Source: Kordiimonas lipolytica (lineage in GTDB: Bacteria > Pseudomonadota > Alphaproteobacteria > Sphingomonadales > Kordiimonadaceae). Taken from it: a DNA stretch of 64,000 bases. Below the pieces are notes generated by a model, which was not told the origin of the DNA, searched no databases, and saw nothing but the letters and a program-made list of their open reading frames with translations. How positions within the stretch are numbered: the stretch's first letter is position 1; each line of letters starts with the position of its first letter. Location of the stretch: the NCBI RefSeq assembly GCF_001550065.1, contig NZ_LRUB01000030.1, forward strand, positions 12,491 through 76,490. Reading direction: 5' to 3'. Positions 36,552-44,379 of the stretch are shown in pieces. The position numbers and the translations under genes are program-made.

Positions 36552-36917
36552 ATGAAACTATGTCTTGTCGTCGATGATTCAAAGGTGATCCGAAAGGTCG
36601 CCCGGCGCATCCTTGAGGAATTGAACTTTGACATCGAAGAGGCGGTCGATGGTCAGGACGCCTTGGATGCCTGCGACCGAAATATGCCTGACGTGGTGCT
36701 GCTGGACTGGAACATGCCTGTAATGGATGGCCTGGAGTTCCTGAAAGCCATTCGGTCGCGACAAGGCGTCGATCAGCCGATTGTGGTTTTTTGCACGACT
36801 GAAAATGACATGGCCCACATTCGTACCGCGATTGAGGCAGGTGCCAACGAATATATCATGAAGCCTTTCGACAGAGAAATCATTGAAGCGAAATTCACGC
36901 AAGTCGGCTTAATGTAA
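36552..36917 (+). CDS. cheY: CheY-type single-domain response regulator
   Basis: 121 residues, receiver domain only. The acidic pair lies in LVVDDSKVIRK, the phospho-acceptor Asp in VVLLDWNMPVMDG, the switch Thr in VFCTTEND and the Lys in YIMKPFD. Phosphorylated by CheA, it binds the flagellar switch (FliM/FliN) to change rotation. GGGAG lies about ten bases before ATG. It sits between cheW and cheB in the chemotaxis operon, which supports a chemotaxis role over a cell-cycle DivK-like one. Confidence 0.93.
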   Translation: MKLCLVVDDSKVIRKVARRILEELNFDIEEAVDGQDALDACDRNMPDVVLLDWNMPVMDGLEFLKAIRSRQGVDQPIVVFCTTENDMAHIRTAIEAGANEYIMKPFDREIIEAKFTQVGLM

Positions 36918-36931
36918 TTGAGGAATAACGG

Positions 36932-38218
36932 GTGAGCTCAGCTGCCTCCAAAACTACCAATACTGCCTCTCAGAAGGGTGGTCCTTACCGGGTAATGGTC
37001 GTTGATGACAGCGCCATCATTCGTGGTTTTCTGTGCCGTTACCTCTCTGAAGATCCAGATATCGAAGTGGTCACTACAGCGAATAACGGGGTCGTGGCGC
37101 TCCGGCAATTGGCTGCCAACGATATTGAAGTTGTGGTTCTGGATATAGAAATGCCTGAAATGGATGGGTTGACAGCCCTTCCGAAAATGATCGAAATGGT
37201 TCCTGATATTCAGGTCGTTATGGCTTCTACGTTGACCCGTAAGAATGCGGAAGTCAGTTTGCGTTCCTTGCAGATGGGCGCTGTTGACTATGTGCCTAAG
37301 CCAGAAACAGCGCGGTCTGTTAACGCCAACATCGATTTCAGAAGAGAACTGGTCGACAAGGTAAAGGCCTGGGCATCCCGGCGGCGTAAGAAGCGCGGCG
37401 AAGAGTTGCCTCATTCGGATAATAGCGCAGGTCCCGGCAGCAGAGTTGCTTCGGCTTCGGGGCATGCTGCCAGGGTGGTCTCGCCAAGAGCCTCCAGCGC
37501 GCCGGCCGGGTTCGTTACGGCTCGTCGACCGGCAGCTCCTGTCAGCGTAGCATCCGCTCGTCCTGCCGCTGCCGTAGACCCAATCAAGGATGTGCCGCAC
37601 CAGAAGGACATCAAACTTCGAACAGGTTCTTTCCGACGGCCAAAAATCTTGGTTATCGGGTCTTCAACCGGTGGCCCGCAGGCGTTGATGAAGTTCTTTT
37701 CGGGCTTCAAGAGAGCGCCAAACGTACCTGTGTTGATTACGCAGCATATGCCGTCAACTTTTACGGCAATTCTTGCAGAGCACTTGGGGCAGGCCACGGG
37801 GTGGCCATCGCAAGAAGGCAGAGATGGCATGCCGATCCGGCCTGGCGAGATTTACGTTGCGCCAGGAGGAAAGCATATGGAGGTTGTTGATGACGAGGGG
37901 GTGATGAAAATTCGCCTTACCGATGAGCCACCGGAGAATTTCTGTCGGCCCGCCGTTGACCCTTTGTTCAGAAGCGTGGCTTCATATTATGGCGAAAATG
38001 TTCTGGCAGTGATTTTGACAGGTATGGGGCATGATGGCCTCAAGGGTTCCCGTGAATTGACGCGACATGGCGCGACTGTCCTGGCTCAGGACGAAGCGAC
38101 AAGCGTTGTCTGGGGAATGCCTGGCGCAGTTGCGACAGCGGGCCTTTGTACTGAAGTGCTTCCGGTGCTGGAGTTGGGAGCAGCAACAGCTACGCGTTTG
38201 CAAGGAGGAGTCGGTTGA
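36932..38218 (+). CDS. cheB: Chemoreceptor methylesterase CheB
   Basis: 428 residues: receiver domain (about 20-140; VMVVDDSAIIRG, VLDIEMPEMDG), a long Ala/Ser/Pro-rich linker (about 150-225), and methylesterase domain with the serine motif IGSSTGGPQAL, the QHMPSTFT block and MGHDG. It removes methyl groups from chemoreceptor glutamates and is activated by phosphorylation from CheA. Longer than E. coli CheB (349) because of the linker. GTG start with GAGGA upstream; the stop overlaps the TTG start of cheR. Confidence 0.95.
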   Translation: MSSAASKTTNTASQKGGPYRVMVVDDSAIIRGFLCRYLSEDPDIEVVTTANNGVVALRQLAANDIEVVVLDIEMPEMDGLTALPKMIEMVPDIQVVMASTLTRKNAEVSLRSLQMGAVDYVPKPETARSVNANIDFRRELVDKVKAWASRRRKKRGEELPHSDNSAGPGSRVASASGHAARVVSPRASSAPAGFVTARRPAAPVSVASARPAAAVDPIKDVPHQKDIKLRTGSFRRPKILVIGSSTGGPQALMKFFSGFKRAPNVPVLITQHMPSTFTAILAEHLGQATGWPSQEGRDGMPIRPGEIYVAPGGKHMEVVDDEGVMKIRLTDEPPENFCRPAVDPLFRSVASYYGENVLAVILTGMGHDGLKGSRELTRHGATVLAQDEATSVVWGMPGAVATAGLCTEVLPVLELGAATATRLQGGVG

Positions 38219-39057
38219 AAACTGAAGATTTTGAATTCCTTGCAGGACTATTGAAAGAGCGTTCCGGCTTGATGCTGACGCCAGACAAGGTCTATTTGCT
38301 GGAAAGCCGGTTAACGCCGCTGGCGCGCAAGCGTGGTTTGGACACGTTGGACGCTTTGGTACAGAAGCTGCGTCTTAGCCGTGAAGAGGCTCTGTGCGTT
38401 GAAGTCACTGAAGCGATGACAACCAACGAGTCATTTTTCTTCCGGGACAATACACCTTTCGATCTTTTCAAAAATCATGTTTTGCCAGCCATGGAAAAAT
38501 CGCGTGGGACCCAGAAGCGTCTCAGAATATGGTGTGCTGCAGCGTCGACCGGGCAGGAACCTTACTCGCTGGCAATTCTTCTGCGCGAAAATTGGATTAA
38601 GTGGCAGAATTGGAAGATCGAGATTGTCGGCACGGACATCTGTACTCAGGTGCTGGATAAAGCCAAAGCCGGTACATACAGTCAGTTTGAAGTGCAGCGT
38701 GGTCTGCCGATCCAGATGCTGATCAAGTATTTTACCCAGGAAGGCGATACCTGGAAGCTAAACAGTGATATTCGCAATATGGTTACTTTCCGGCCGTTCA
38801 ACCTGTTGAACAATTTCGTCGGACTGGGGTCATTTGATGTGATCTATTGTCGGAATGTTTTGATCTATTTTGACCAGGCAACCAAGAAACAGGTTCTGGA
38901 ACGCATGCGCAAGGTACTGGCGGATGACGGAACCCTCTTCCTTGGAGCGGCAGAGACAGTCCTGGGGATCACTGATTCATTCCGGCCGGTTCGCGGGCAG
39001 CGCGGTATGTATGTTCCAAGCGATGGTTCGGCCGAAAAACTCATGGGGCTGGGCTAG
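38215..39057 (+). CDS. cheR: Chemoreceptor methyltransferase CheR
   Basis: 280 residues. SAM-dependent methylation of chemoreceptor glutamates for adaptation. N-terminal helical domain (about 1-80), then the SAM-binding fold with RIWCAAASTGQEPYSLAI and DVIYCRNVLIYFD. TTG start at 38215 is set by the TTGA overlap with cheB and a strong AAGGAGGAG five bases upstream. Last gene of the che operon; a terminator follows nine bases later. No cheD or cheX is present here. Confidence 0.95.
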   Translation: MKTEDFEFLAGLLKERSGLMLTPDKVYLLESRLTPLARKRGLDTLDALVQKLRLSREEALCVEVTEAMTTNESFFFRDNTPFDLFKNHVLPAMEKSRGTQKRLRIWCAAASTGQEPYSLAILLRENWIKWQNWKIEIVGTDICTQVLDKAKAGTYSQFEVQRGLPIQMLIKYFTQEGDTWKLNSDIRNMVTFRPFNLLNNFVGLGSFDVIYCRNVLIYFDQATKKQVLERMRKVLADDGTLFLGAAETVLGITDSFRPVRGQRGMYVPSDGSAEKLMGLG

Positions 39058-39065
39058 GCCAAAAT

Positions 39066-39092
39066 AAAAGGCGGCATTCGAGGCCGCCTTTT
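39066..39092. terminator. Bidirectional terminator between cheR and ctrA
   Basis: Perfect 10-bp stem AAAAGGCGGC / GCCGCCTTTT with loop ATTCGAG. It lies nine bases past the cheR stop and 26 bases past the ctrA stop on the other strand, so it can end both transcripts. Confidence 0.9.
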
Positions 39093-39117
39093 GTCATTTA
39101 TGTTCAGAGGGTTGCGC

Positions 39118-39819
39118 CTAGCTCGCCGCAGCTTCTGCCTCTTCAGAAGGGTTTCGCAGCACGTACCCGCGTCCCCAGACCGTTTCAATGTAGTTCTCAC
39201 CGTCTGAAGCAGCCGCGAGCTTCTTACGCAACTTGCAGATAAAGACGTCAATGATCTTCAATTCTGGCTCGTCTATCCCGCCATAAAGGTGGTTGAGGAA
39301 CATTTCTTTGGTCAGCGTGCTTCCCTTCCTTAGGGACAGCAGCTCAAGCATGGCGTACTCTTTGCCGGTCAGGTGGACGCGCTGGTTGTCCACTTCCACA
39401 GTTTTTGTGTCGAGGTTGACGGCGAGCTTCCCTGTCTTGATTACGGACTGGGAATGGCCTTTGGACCGACGGACAATCGCATGAATACGTGCCACCATTT
39501 CTTCTTTGTGGAAGGGTTTGGTCATATAATCGTCAGCGCCGAACCCGAGTCCCTTCACCTTGTTTTCCATTTCAGTAAGGCCAGAAAGGATCAGGATGGG
39601 CGTGTTGACCTTGGCGGTCCGAAGTTTTTTCAAGACGTCATAGCCATGCATGTCGGGCAAATTCAGATCCAGGAGGATGATGTCGTAGTCATACAGCTTT
39701 CCAAGGTCCAGGCCTTCTTCGCCCAAGTCAGTGCTGTATACATTAAACCCCTCCGAATTCAGCATCAGCTCGATGCTGCGGGTCATTGTTGGGTCATCTT
39801 CGATCAGAAGAACGCGCAT
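39118..39819 (-). CDS. ctrA: Master cell-cycle regulator CtrA
   Basis: 233-residue OmpR-type response regulator. Receiver with Asp51 in [15 protein letters not shown], followed by the winged-helix DNA-binding domain whose recognition region [22 protein letters not shown] is nearly invariant in CtrA. CtrA binds TTAA-N7-TTAA and controls flagellar, chemotaxis and (in some orders) division and replication genes; ChpT phosphorylates it and is encoded 6 kb away. The C-terminal tail ends in Ala (EAEAAAS), as in CtrA proteins degraded by ClpXP. The gene faces cheR and is divergent from fliI. Confidence 0.97.
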   Translation of the reverse strand: MRVLLIEDDPTMTRSIELMLNSEGFNVYSTDLGEEGLDLGKLYDYDIILLDLNLPDMHGYDVLKKLRTAKVNTPILILSGLTEMENKVKGLGFGADDYMTKPFHKEEMVARIHAIVRRSKGHSQSVIKTGKLAVNLDTKTVEVDNQRVHLTGKEYAMLELLSLRKGSTLTKEMFLNHLYGGIDEPELKIIDVFICKLRKKLAAASDGENYIETVWGRGYVLRNPSEEAEAAAS

Positions 39820-40151
39820 ATTTTTTCCCCGTGGATTATTGAGGAATAGCGGTTGCCTGAACCCTCATATCCCCCAGAAATTCTTCCTGTTGAAACACTC
39901 CGGGAACCCAAAAATACGGCGACCCCATTCCCGGATGACGTATGTTTCTATGGTTAATGTTAACGAAGGTTAACGAATTGTCCAAGAAAAATCGCAACGG
40001 TGGGAAAGGGGTTTGACTAGTCTGTCGTGGGCTTTTACCAATCTTTAAAGTGATTGCGGCATGATGGGCGCCGACGACAGAGAGAATTGCTGCGGGCCAG
40101 GGGTGGTCCAGCTATTAGGCTTTTATAGCGGTTCGGGTTTTATGAGGGACA
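39820..40151. promoter_or_regulatory. Divergent ctrA/fliI promoter region with CtrA half-sites
   Basis: 332 bases without a gene between the divergent starts of ctrA and fliI. TTAA occurs at 39954-39957, 39960-39963 and 39970-39973; the last two are spaced by six, not seven, bases and each reads TTAAC, and the first reads TTAACCAT on the minus strand, a known CtrA half-site form. Autoregulation of ctrA, with possible control of fliI, is inferred. No GANTC methylation site was found in the near ctrA promoter. Confidence 0.55.
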
Positions 40152-41498
40152 ATGCGCAGCCTTATTCAGGAAATTGAGCGAGTTCAAACCGAGCGTCGAT
40201 ATGGACGGGTTACTGGCGTCCGTGGACTTTTGGTTGAATTGGCCGGGATTGGCCAACATATCTCGATCGGGTCACGCCTGGAGGTGGAGACCCGCGGCTA
40301 TCGAAAGGTTCCGGTTGAAGTTGTCGGCTTTCGTCATGAAACTGCGCTTGCTATGCCTTTCGATGCACTTGAAGGGGTAGGGGTTGGTTGCCGGGCTGTT
40401 CTGACCCAAAGTGAACCGGTCGTCTTCCCGTCTAATGCGTGGCTTGGCCGCGTGGTGAATGCCCTTGGTGAACCAATAGACGGGAAAGGCCCCATTCAAC
40501 ATGGAACGCGTCCAAGGCTGCTTAGGGCAAGCCCCCCCCCAGCTCATAGTCGGCAGCGCGTCGGCGGAAAGGTCGATGTGGGTGTCAGGGCGCTGAACAC
40601 CTTTATCACCTGCTGCAAAGGACAGCGCCTTGGTATCTTTGCAGGCTCTGGTGTGGGCAAATCCGTCCTGCTCTCAATGGTCGCTCGTCATTCATCTGCA
40701 GACGTTAGTGTCATCGGCTTGATCGGTGAGCGGGGCCGCGAGGTTCAGGAATTTATTGAAGATGACCTGGGTGAAGACGGCTTGGCCAAGTCTGTTGTTG
40801 TGGTTGCCACATCAGACGAGTCGGCCCTTATGCGCCGGCAGGCAGCGCATCTGACAATGACACTCGCTGAGTATTTTAGGGATGGTGGCGCGGAAGTAAT
40901 GTGCATGATGGATAGCGTCACCCGTTTTGCCATGGCACAGCGTGAAATCGGCCTCGCAGGTGGCGAGCCTCCGACCAGCAAGGGCTATACGCCAACAGTT
41001 TTCACCGAACTGCCAAAGTTGCTGGAGCGGGCTGGGCCGGGGCCAAGAGGTTCTGGGAATGTGACAGGAATCTTTTCCGTGTTGGTGGAGGGCGACGATC
41101 ATAATGAACCCGTTGCTGACGCTGTCCGCGGTATTCTTGATGGCCATATTATCATGGAACGCGCCATCGCTGAACGTGGCAGGTTTCCAGCGATTAATGT
41201 GTTGAAATCAATCTCCCGGACGATGCCGCGCTGTAATTCTGACGATGAAAACCTGATTGTCAGGGAAGCGAAAAAATTCATGTCGACCTACGCTGATATG
41301 GAAGAGATGATCCGACTTGGCGCTTACCGACGCGGCAGCAACCCGGATGTGGATGCTGCCATTGGATACCATGATGCGTTTGAGGAATTCCTTGGCCAAT
41401 GGAAAGACGACAAAACGCCCCTTGCAGAGGGTTATCTTCAGCTGAAAAAAATTCTGGAAACGGGTCCGGCCCAATTGAATTTGTCTGGCGCGGCATAA
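40152..41498 (+). CDS. fliI: Flagellar export ATPase FliI
   Basis: 448 residues, homologous to F1-ATPase beta. Hexameric ATPase that powers substrate entry into the flagellar type III export gate. Walker [15 protein letters not shown], the EFIEDDLG(E) block, [23 protein letters not shown] and the C-terminal helical domain are intact. GAGGGACA precedes ATG. A run of nine C residues at 40532-40540 encodes the start of the SPPPAH segment. Forms a two-gene operon with fliJ; separated from the main flagellar block by 2.4 kb of unrelated genes. Confidence 0.96.
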   Translation: MRSLIQEIERVQTERRYGRVTGVRGLLVELAGIGQHISIGSRLEVETRGYRKVPVEVVGFRHETALAMPFDALEGVGVGCRAVLTQSEPVVFPSNAWLGRVVNALGEPIDGKGPIQHGTRPRLLRASPPPAHSRQRVGGKVDVGVRALNTFITCCKGQRLGIFAGSGVGKSVLLSMVARHSSADVSVIGLIGERGREVQEFIEDDLGEDGLAKSVVVVATSDESALMRRQAAHLTMTLAEYFRDGGAEVMCMMDSVTRFAMAQREIGLAGGEPPTSKGYTPTVFTELPKLLERAGPGPRGSGNVTGIFSVLVEGDDHNEPVADAVRGILDGHIIMERAIAERGRFPAINVLKSISRTMPRCNSDDENLIVREAKKFMSTYADMEEMIRLGAYRRGSNPDVDAAIGYHDAFEEFLGQWKDDKTPLAEGYLQLKKILETGPAQLNLSGAA

Positions 41499-41506
41499 GG
41501 TAGCTC

Positions 41507-41956
41507 ATGAGCAAACTGGCAAATATTATCCGTCTCAGAAAATGGGAGCTCGATGAAAAGCGGCGGCGGCTTGCGGATTTGCAGGGCGAGCGGGAAGAGA
41601 TCGTGCTTGCCATAGAGACGATGGAAGCAGAAGTCGTTGAGCAATCCAGAAACAGTGGGCTGGAAGTGTCGGCCGTGGCAATTGGGGCCTATCTTGAAGG
41701 GGTGCGGATGCGCCAGCAACAATTGTCTGAGCTGCTTGCTGCCAAGGAGCGTGAGGTTGCCAAGCATCAGGACATTGTTGCTGAGGGGTTTCGTGAACTG
41801 AAGACGTTTGAAATTGCCCAAAGTCGGGAAAAAGCCCGGGAGGCCGCAGCGGAAGCCAAAATGGAGCAGGATGCATTTGACGAGTTGGGAATACAGAACC
41901 ACGCTCGTGAAGAAGCGTTGGCTGATCCACGATATGTGAATATGCGCAGAAACTAG
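41507..41956 (+). CDS. fliJ: Flagellar export chaperone FliJ
   Basis: 149 residues, almost fully alpha-helical coiled coil (KWELDEKRRRLADLQGEREEIVLAIE ... EREVAKHQDIV), the size and form of FliJ, which inserts into the FliI ring like the gamma subunit of F1 and escorts export chaperones. Sequence conservation in this family is low; the call rests on form and on position eight bases after fliI. Confidence 0.88.
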   Translation: MSKLANIIRLRKWELDEKRRRLADLQGEREEIVLAIETMEAEVVEQSRNSGLEVSAVAIGAYLEGVRMRQQQLSELLAAKEREVAKHQDIVAEGFRELKTFEIAQSREKAREAAAEAKMEQDAFDELGIQNHAREEALADPRYVNMRRN

Positions 41957-42051
41957 CGCGCCTTTTTTAATCCCGTCCAAATCCCTAAATGCCAGCAGAT
42001 TCATTTTCTTACCTGCCCCTTTCTGATATTAAAGAATAAACAGGGGAGAAA

Positions 42052-43431
42052 ATGATGGGCCTATCCGATCAGGCAATATTGGAACAGCTTCAAGCGCTGG
42101 ACAGGATGCATCATTTGCATCCCTTCACCGATCCGCAAGCCGTGAAGAAGGCAGCCCCGTTCGTGATCGAGCAGGCTAAGGGTGCCTATATAACCGGGCA
42201 GGAGATCAGGCTCCTGGACGCCATGGCTGGGCTTGGCTGTGTGAATATCGGGTATGGCCGAGAAGAAATGGCTGACGTAGCTGTCGAGGCTATACGTACC
42301 CTGAGCTATTATCACAGTTTCTCAGCTGTATCGAACCCTTATGCCGCCGCACTCGCAGGAAAAATTGCAAGCCTTGCACCGGCTGGCCTGAACAAGGTTT
42401 TCTTCGCAAATTCCGGGTCGGAAGCGAATGAGACACTGATCAAGCTTGCCTACCTTTATTGGCGCCGAAAGGGGCAGCCCAGTAAACGGATACTTATTTC
42501 TCGGGACTATTCGTATCACGGCAGCACCCTTGCGACGACGCGCCTGAACGGTAATGCTCCCATGATTGAAGATTTCGGTCTTGCGGGCGGCGATGATGTG
42601 CTTCAGGCCACCTCGCCTTTCTGGTACCGGTGTGGAGGGGACCTGGAGCCTGAAGAGTTCGGCCTTGCGGCCGCCAGAGACGTGGAGAAGAAAATCCTGG
42701 AGGCCGGTGCGGAGAACGTCGCCGCCGTAATTGCAGAGCCCATCCAGGGTACAATGGGCGCGATTGTGCCGCCAGACAGCTATTGGCCTGAACTTTCCCG
42801 GATATGCACGGAACATGATGTGCTGCTTATCGCGGATGAAGTTGTTACCGGCTTCGGCAGGACAGGGCATTGGTTCGCGCAAGAAACATTCGGCTTCGAA
42901 GCTGATATGATGGCTTTGGCCAAGGGTCTGTCCTCGGGCTATGCACCAATTTCTGCGGCGGTCATTTCTGATGAGATTGCAGACGTGATCGAAGACAAAG
43001 GCGGCGTTCTACACCACGGATTTACGACGTCAGGACACCCTCTTGCGTCTGCGCTCGCATTGAAGAATATCGAAATCATTGAAACTGAAGGACATGTGGA
43101 AAAGGTACATGCCGACATAGGCCCCTATTTCAGCAAGAAACTCAAGACGCTTGAGGACCATCCGCTGGTGGGTGAAGTTCGGGTGTCCGGGCTGATTGCC
43201 GGTGTTGAACTGGCAAAAGATAAGCGTTCGCGTGAGCAGTATCCATTGGAAGCGAGCGTCTGCAATCACGTTGGCCAGATGGCGTTGGTGCGTGGGCTGA
43301 TTGTCCGGCCAGCAGGAAATGTTGTTGTTTTGTGCCCGCCCTTTATCATCACCCATGCGGAGGTTGATTTCCTTGTGGGTGTGATGCGCGATGCTCTTGA
43401 CGAAACTCAAAGGGCCCTGGAATCATCTTAG
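42052..43431 (+). CDS. Class III PLP aminotransferase
   Basis: 459 residues, fold-type I omega-amino acid aminotransferase group. Motifs: FFANSGSEANETLIKLAYLY, ISRDYSYHGST, IAEPIQG, LIADEVVTGFGRTG and the PLP Lys in MALAKGLSSGYAPI. This group moves an amino group from amines or omega-amino acids to pyruvate or 2-oxoglutarate; the specific substrate is not readable. Adjacent ATGs at 42052 and 42055 follow AGGGGAG. Its stop overlaps the end of the convergent DMT transporter gene by four bases. Confidence 0.9.
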   Translation: MMGLSDQAILEQLQALDRMHHLHPFTDPQAVKKAAPFVIEQAKGAYITGQEIRLLDAMAGLGCVNIGYGREEMADVAVEAIRTLSYYHSFSAVSNPYAAALAGKIASLAPAGLNKVFFANSGSEANETLIKLAYLYWRRKGQPSKRILISRDYSYHGSTLATTRLNGNAPMIEDFGLAGGDDVLQATSPFWYRCGGDLEPEEFGLAAARDVEKKILEAGAENVAAVIAEPIQGTMGAIVPPDSYWPELSRICTEHDVLLIADEVVTGFGRTGHWFAQETFGFEADMMALAKGLSSGYAPISAAVISDEIADVIEDKGGVLHHGFTTSGHPLASALALKNIEIIETEGHVEKVHADIGPYFSKKLKTLEDHPLVGEVRVSGLIAGVELAKDKRSREQYPLEASVCNHVGQMALVRGLIVRPAGNVVVLCPPFIITHAEVDFLVGVMRDALDETQRALESS

Positions 43432-44327
43432 GATTTTGAGATTTGCTGAGACGGCTTTTCGCGGGTACGGGCCACCAGCAAGTTGCCACAGACCACGAGT
43501 GCCAGACCTGAAAGCGCAAACAGGTTCCATGTAAAACCTTCAAGCACTGTTGAAATTGCCAGAGCAATGACAGGTGTGAGAACGCTCATATAAGCCGCCC
43601 GACCAATGCCGATTTGCTCAATCAGCCAAATATACATGGAGAACGCAATCACCGTCCCAACAATTGCAAGATATAACAGCGAACCCACATAAGAGGCGGA
43701 TGGGTCAAACCCTACAGGTTTTCCGCTATAGATGGCGTAGCTGAAATTGAACAGGGCTCCATAGCCCAAGGCCCATGCATTGAAGGAAAAAAGTGGCATA
43801 CTCCGGGACCCACTGGTGCCGGCAAAGGTATTGCCGAAAGAACAAACAAGTGTTGCCCCAAGGCATAAAAGGAGTCCCCTGAAGGCTTCGTCATCAAGTG
43901 TGAAGCTGTCAATTTCCGGTTTGAAAATGAACGCCAGCCCCAGGATGCCCAGCAGTGCGGAAAACAGCGCGCTGGGTTTGATGGCATTTCCCAGAAATAT
44001 TCGACCGTTGATGATGTTTAGAAATGACAGAAGGGCGAAGGTGATGGCGACCAGCCCGGACGTAAGATATTCTGCGCCCCCATATGTCAGGACATAGGTT
44101 GCGGAGAATAAAAACAGGCCGGTGCAGGCTGGCCAGAGATGCTGATTTATCGGGAAAATTAGACGCTCTTTGCGGACGAGGCAGAGCAGGAAAAGTGTAA
44201 AGGATGCAATCCCGAAACGATAGACGAGAGACCATTCCTTGGGAACGATGCCCAATTGCAACTCAATCGCATACCAGGTAGAGCCCCAGATCAAGACGCA
44301 GCCAACAAATGCCAAAGTAACGCGCAC
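43428..44327 (-). CDS. DMT/EamA family transporter
   Basis: 299-residue inner-membrane protein with ten hydrophobic segments in two EamA repeats (first begins VTLAFVGCVLIWGSTWYAIE, second near residue 155 with LGATLVCSFGNTFAG). EamA proteins mostly export amino acids and metabolites; substrate unknown. GTG start at 44327 with AGGA about eight bases upstream. It is convergent with the aminotransferase and is not part of the flagellar set on either side. Confidence 0.88.
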   Translation of the reverse strand: MRVTLAFVGCVLIWGSTWYAIELQLGIVPKEWSLVYRFGIASFTLFLLCLVRKERLIFPINQHLWPACTGLFLFSATYVLTYGGAEYLTSGLVAITFALLSFLNIINGRIFLGNAIKPSALFSALLGILGLAFIFKPEIDSFTLDDEAFRGLLLCLGATLVCSFGNTFAGTSGSRSMPLFSFNAWALGYGALFNFSYAIYSGKPVGFDPSASYVGSLLYLAIVGTVIAFSMYIWLIEQIGIGRAAYMSVLTPVIALAISTVLEGFTWNLFALSGLALVVCGNLLVARTREKPSQQISKS

Positions 44328-44379
44328 GCAAGTATCCTAAATTGAACCGGAGCAAGAGATACAACAAAAACTATCGAGT

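Noticed and set aside
41944..41970. GCGCGCC followed by six T after fliJ as a terminator
   Set aside because: The T run is preceded by too short a self-complementary stretch to form a stable stem and loop.
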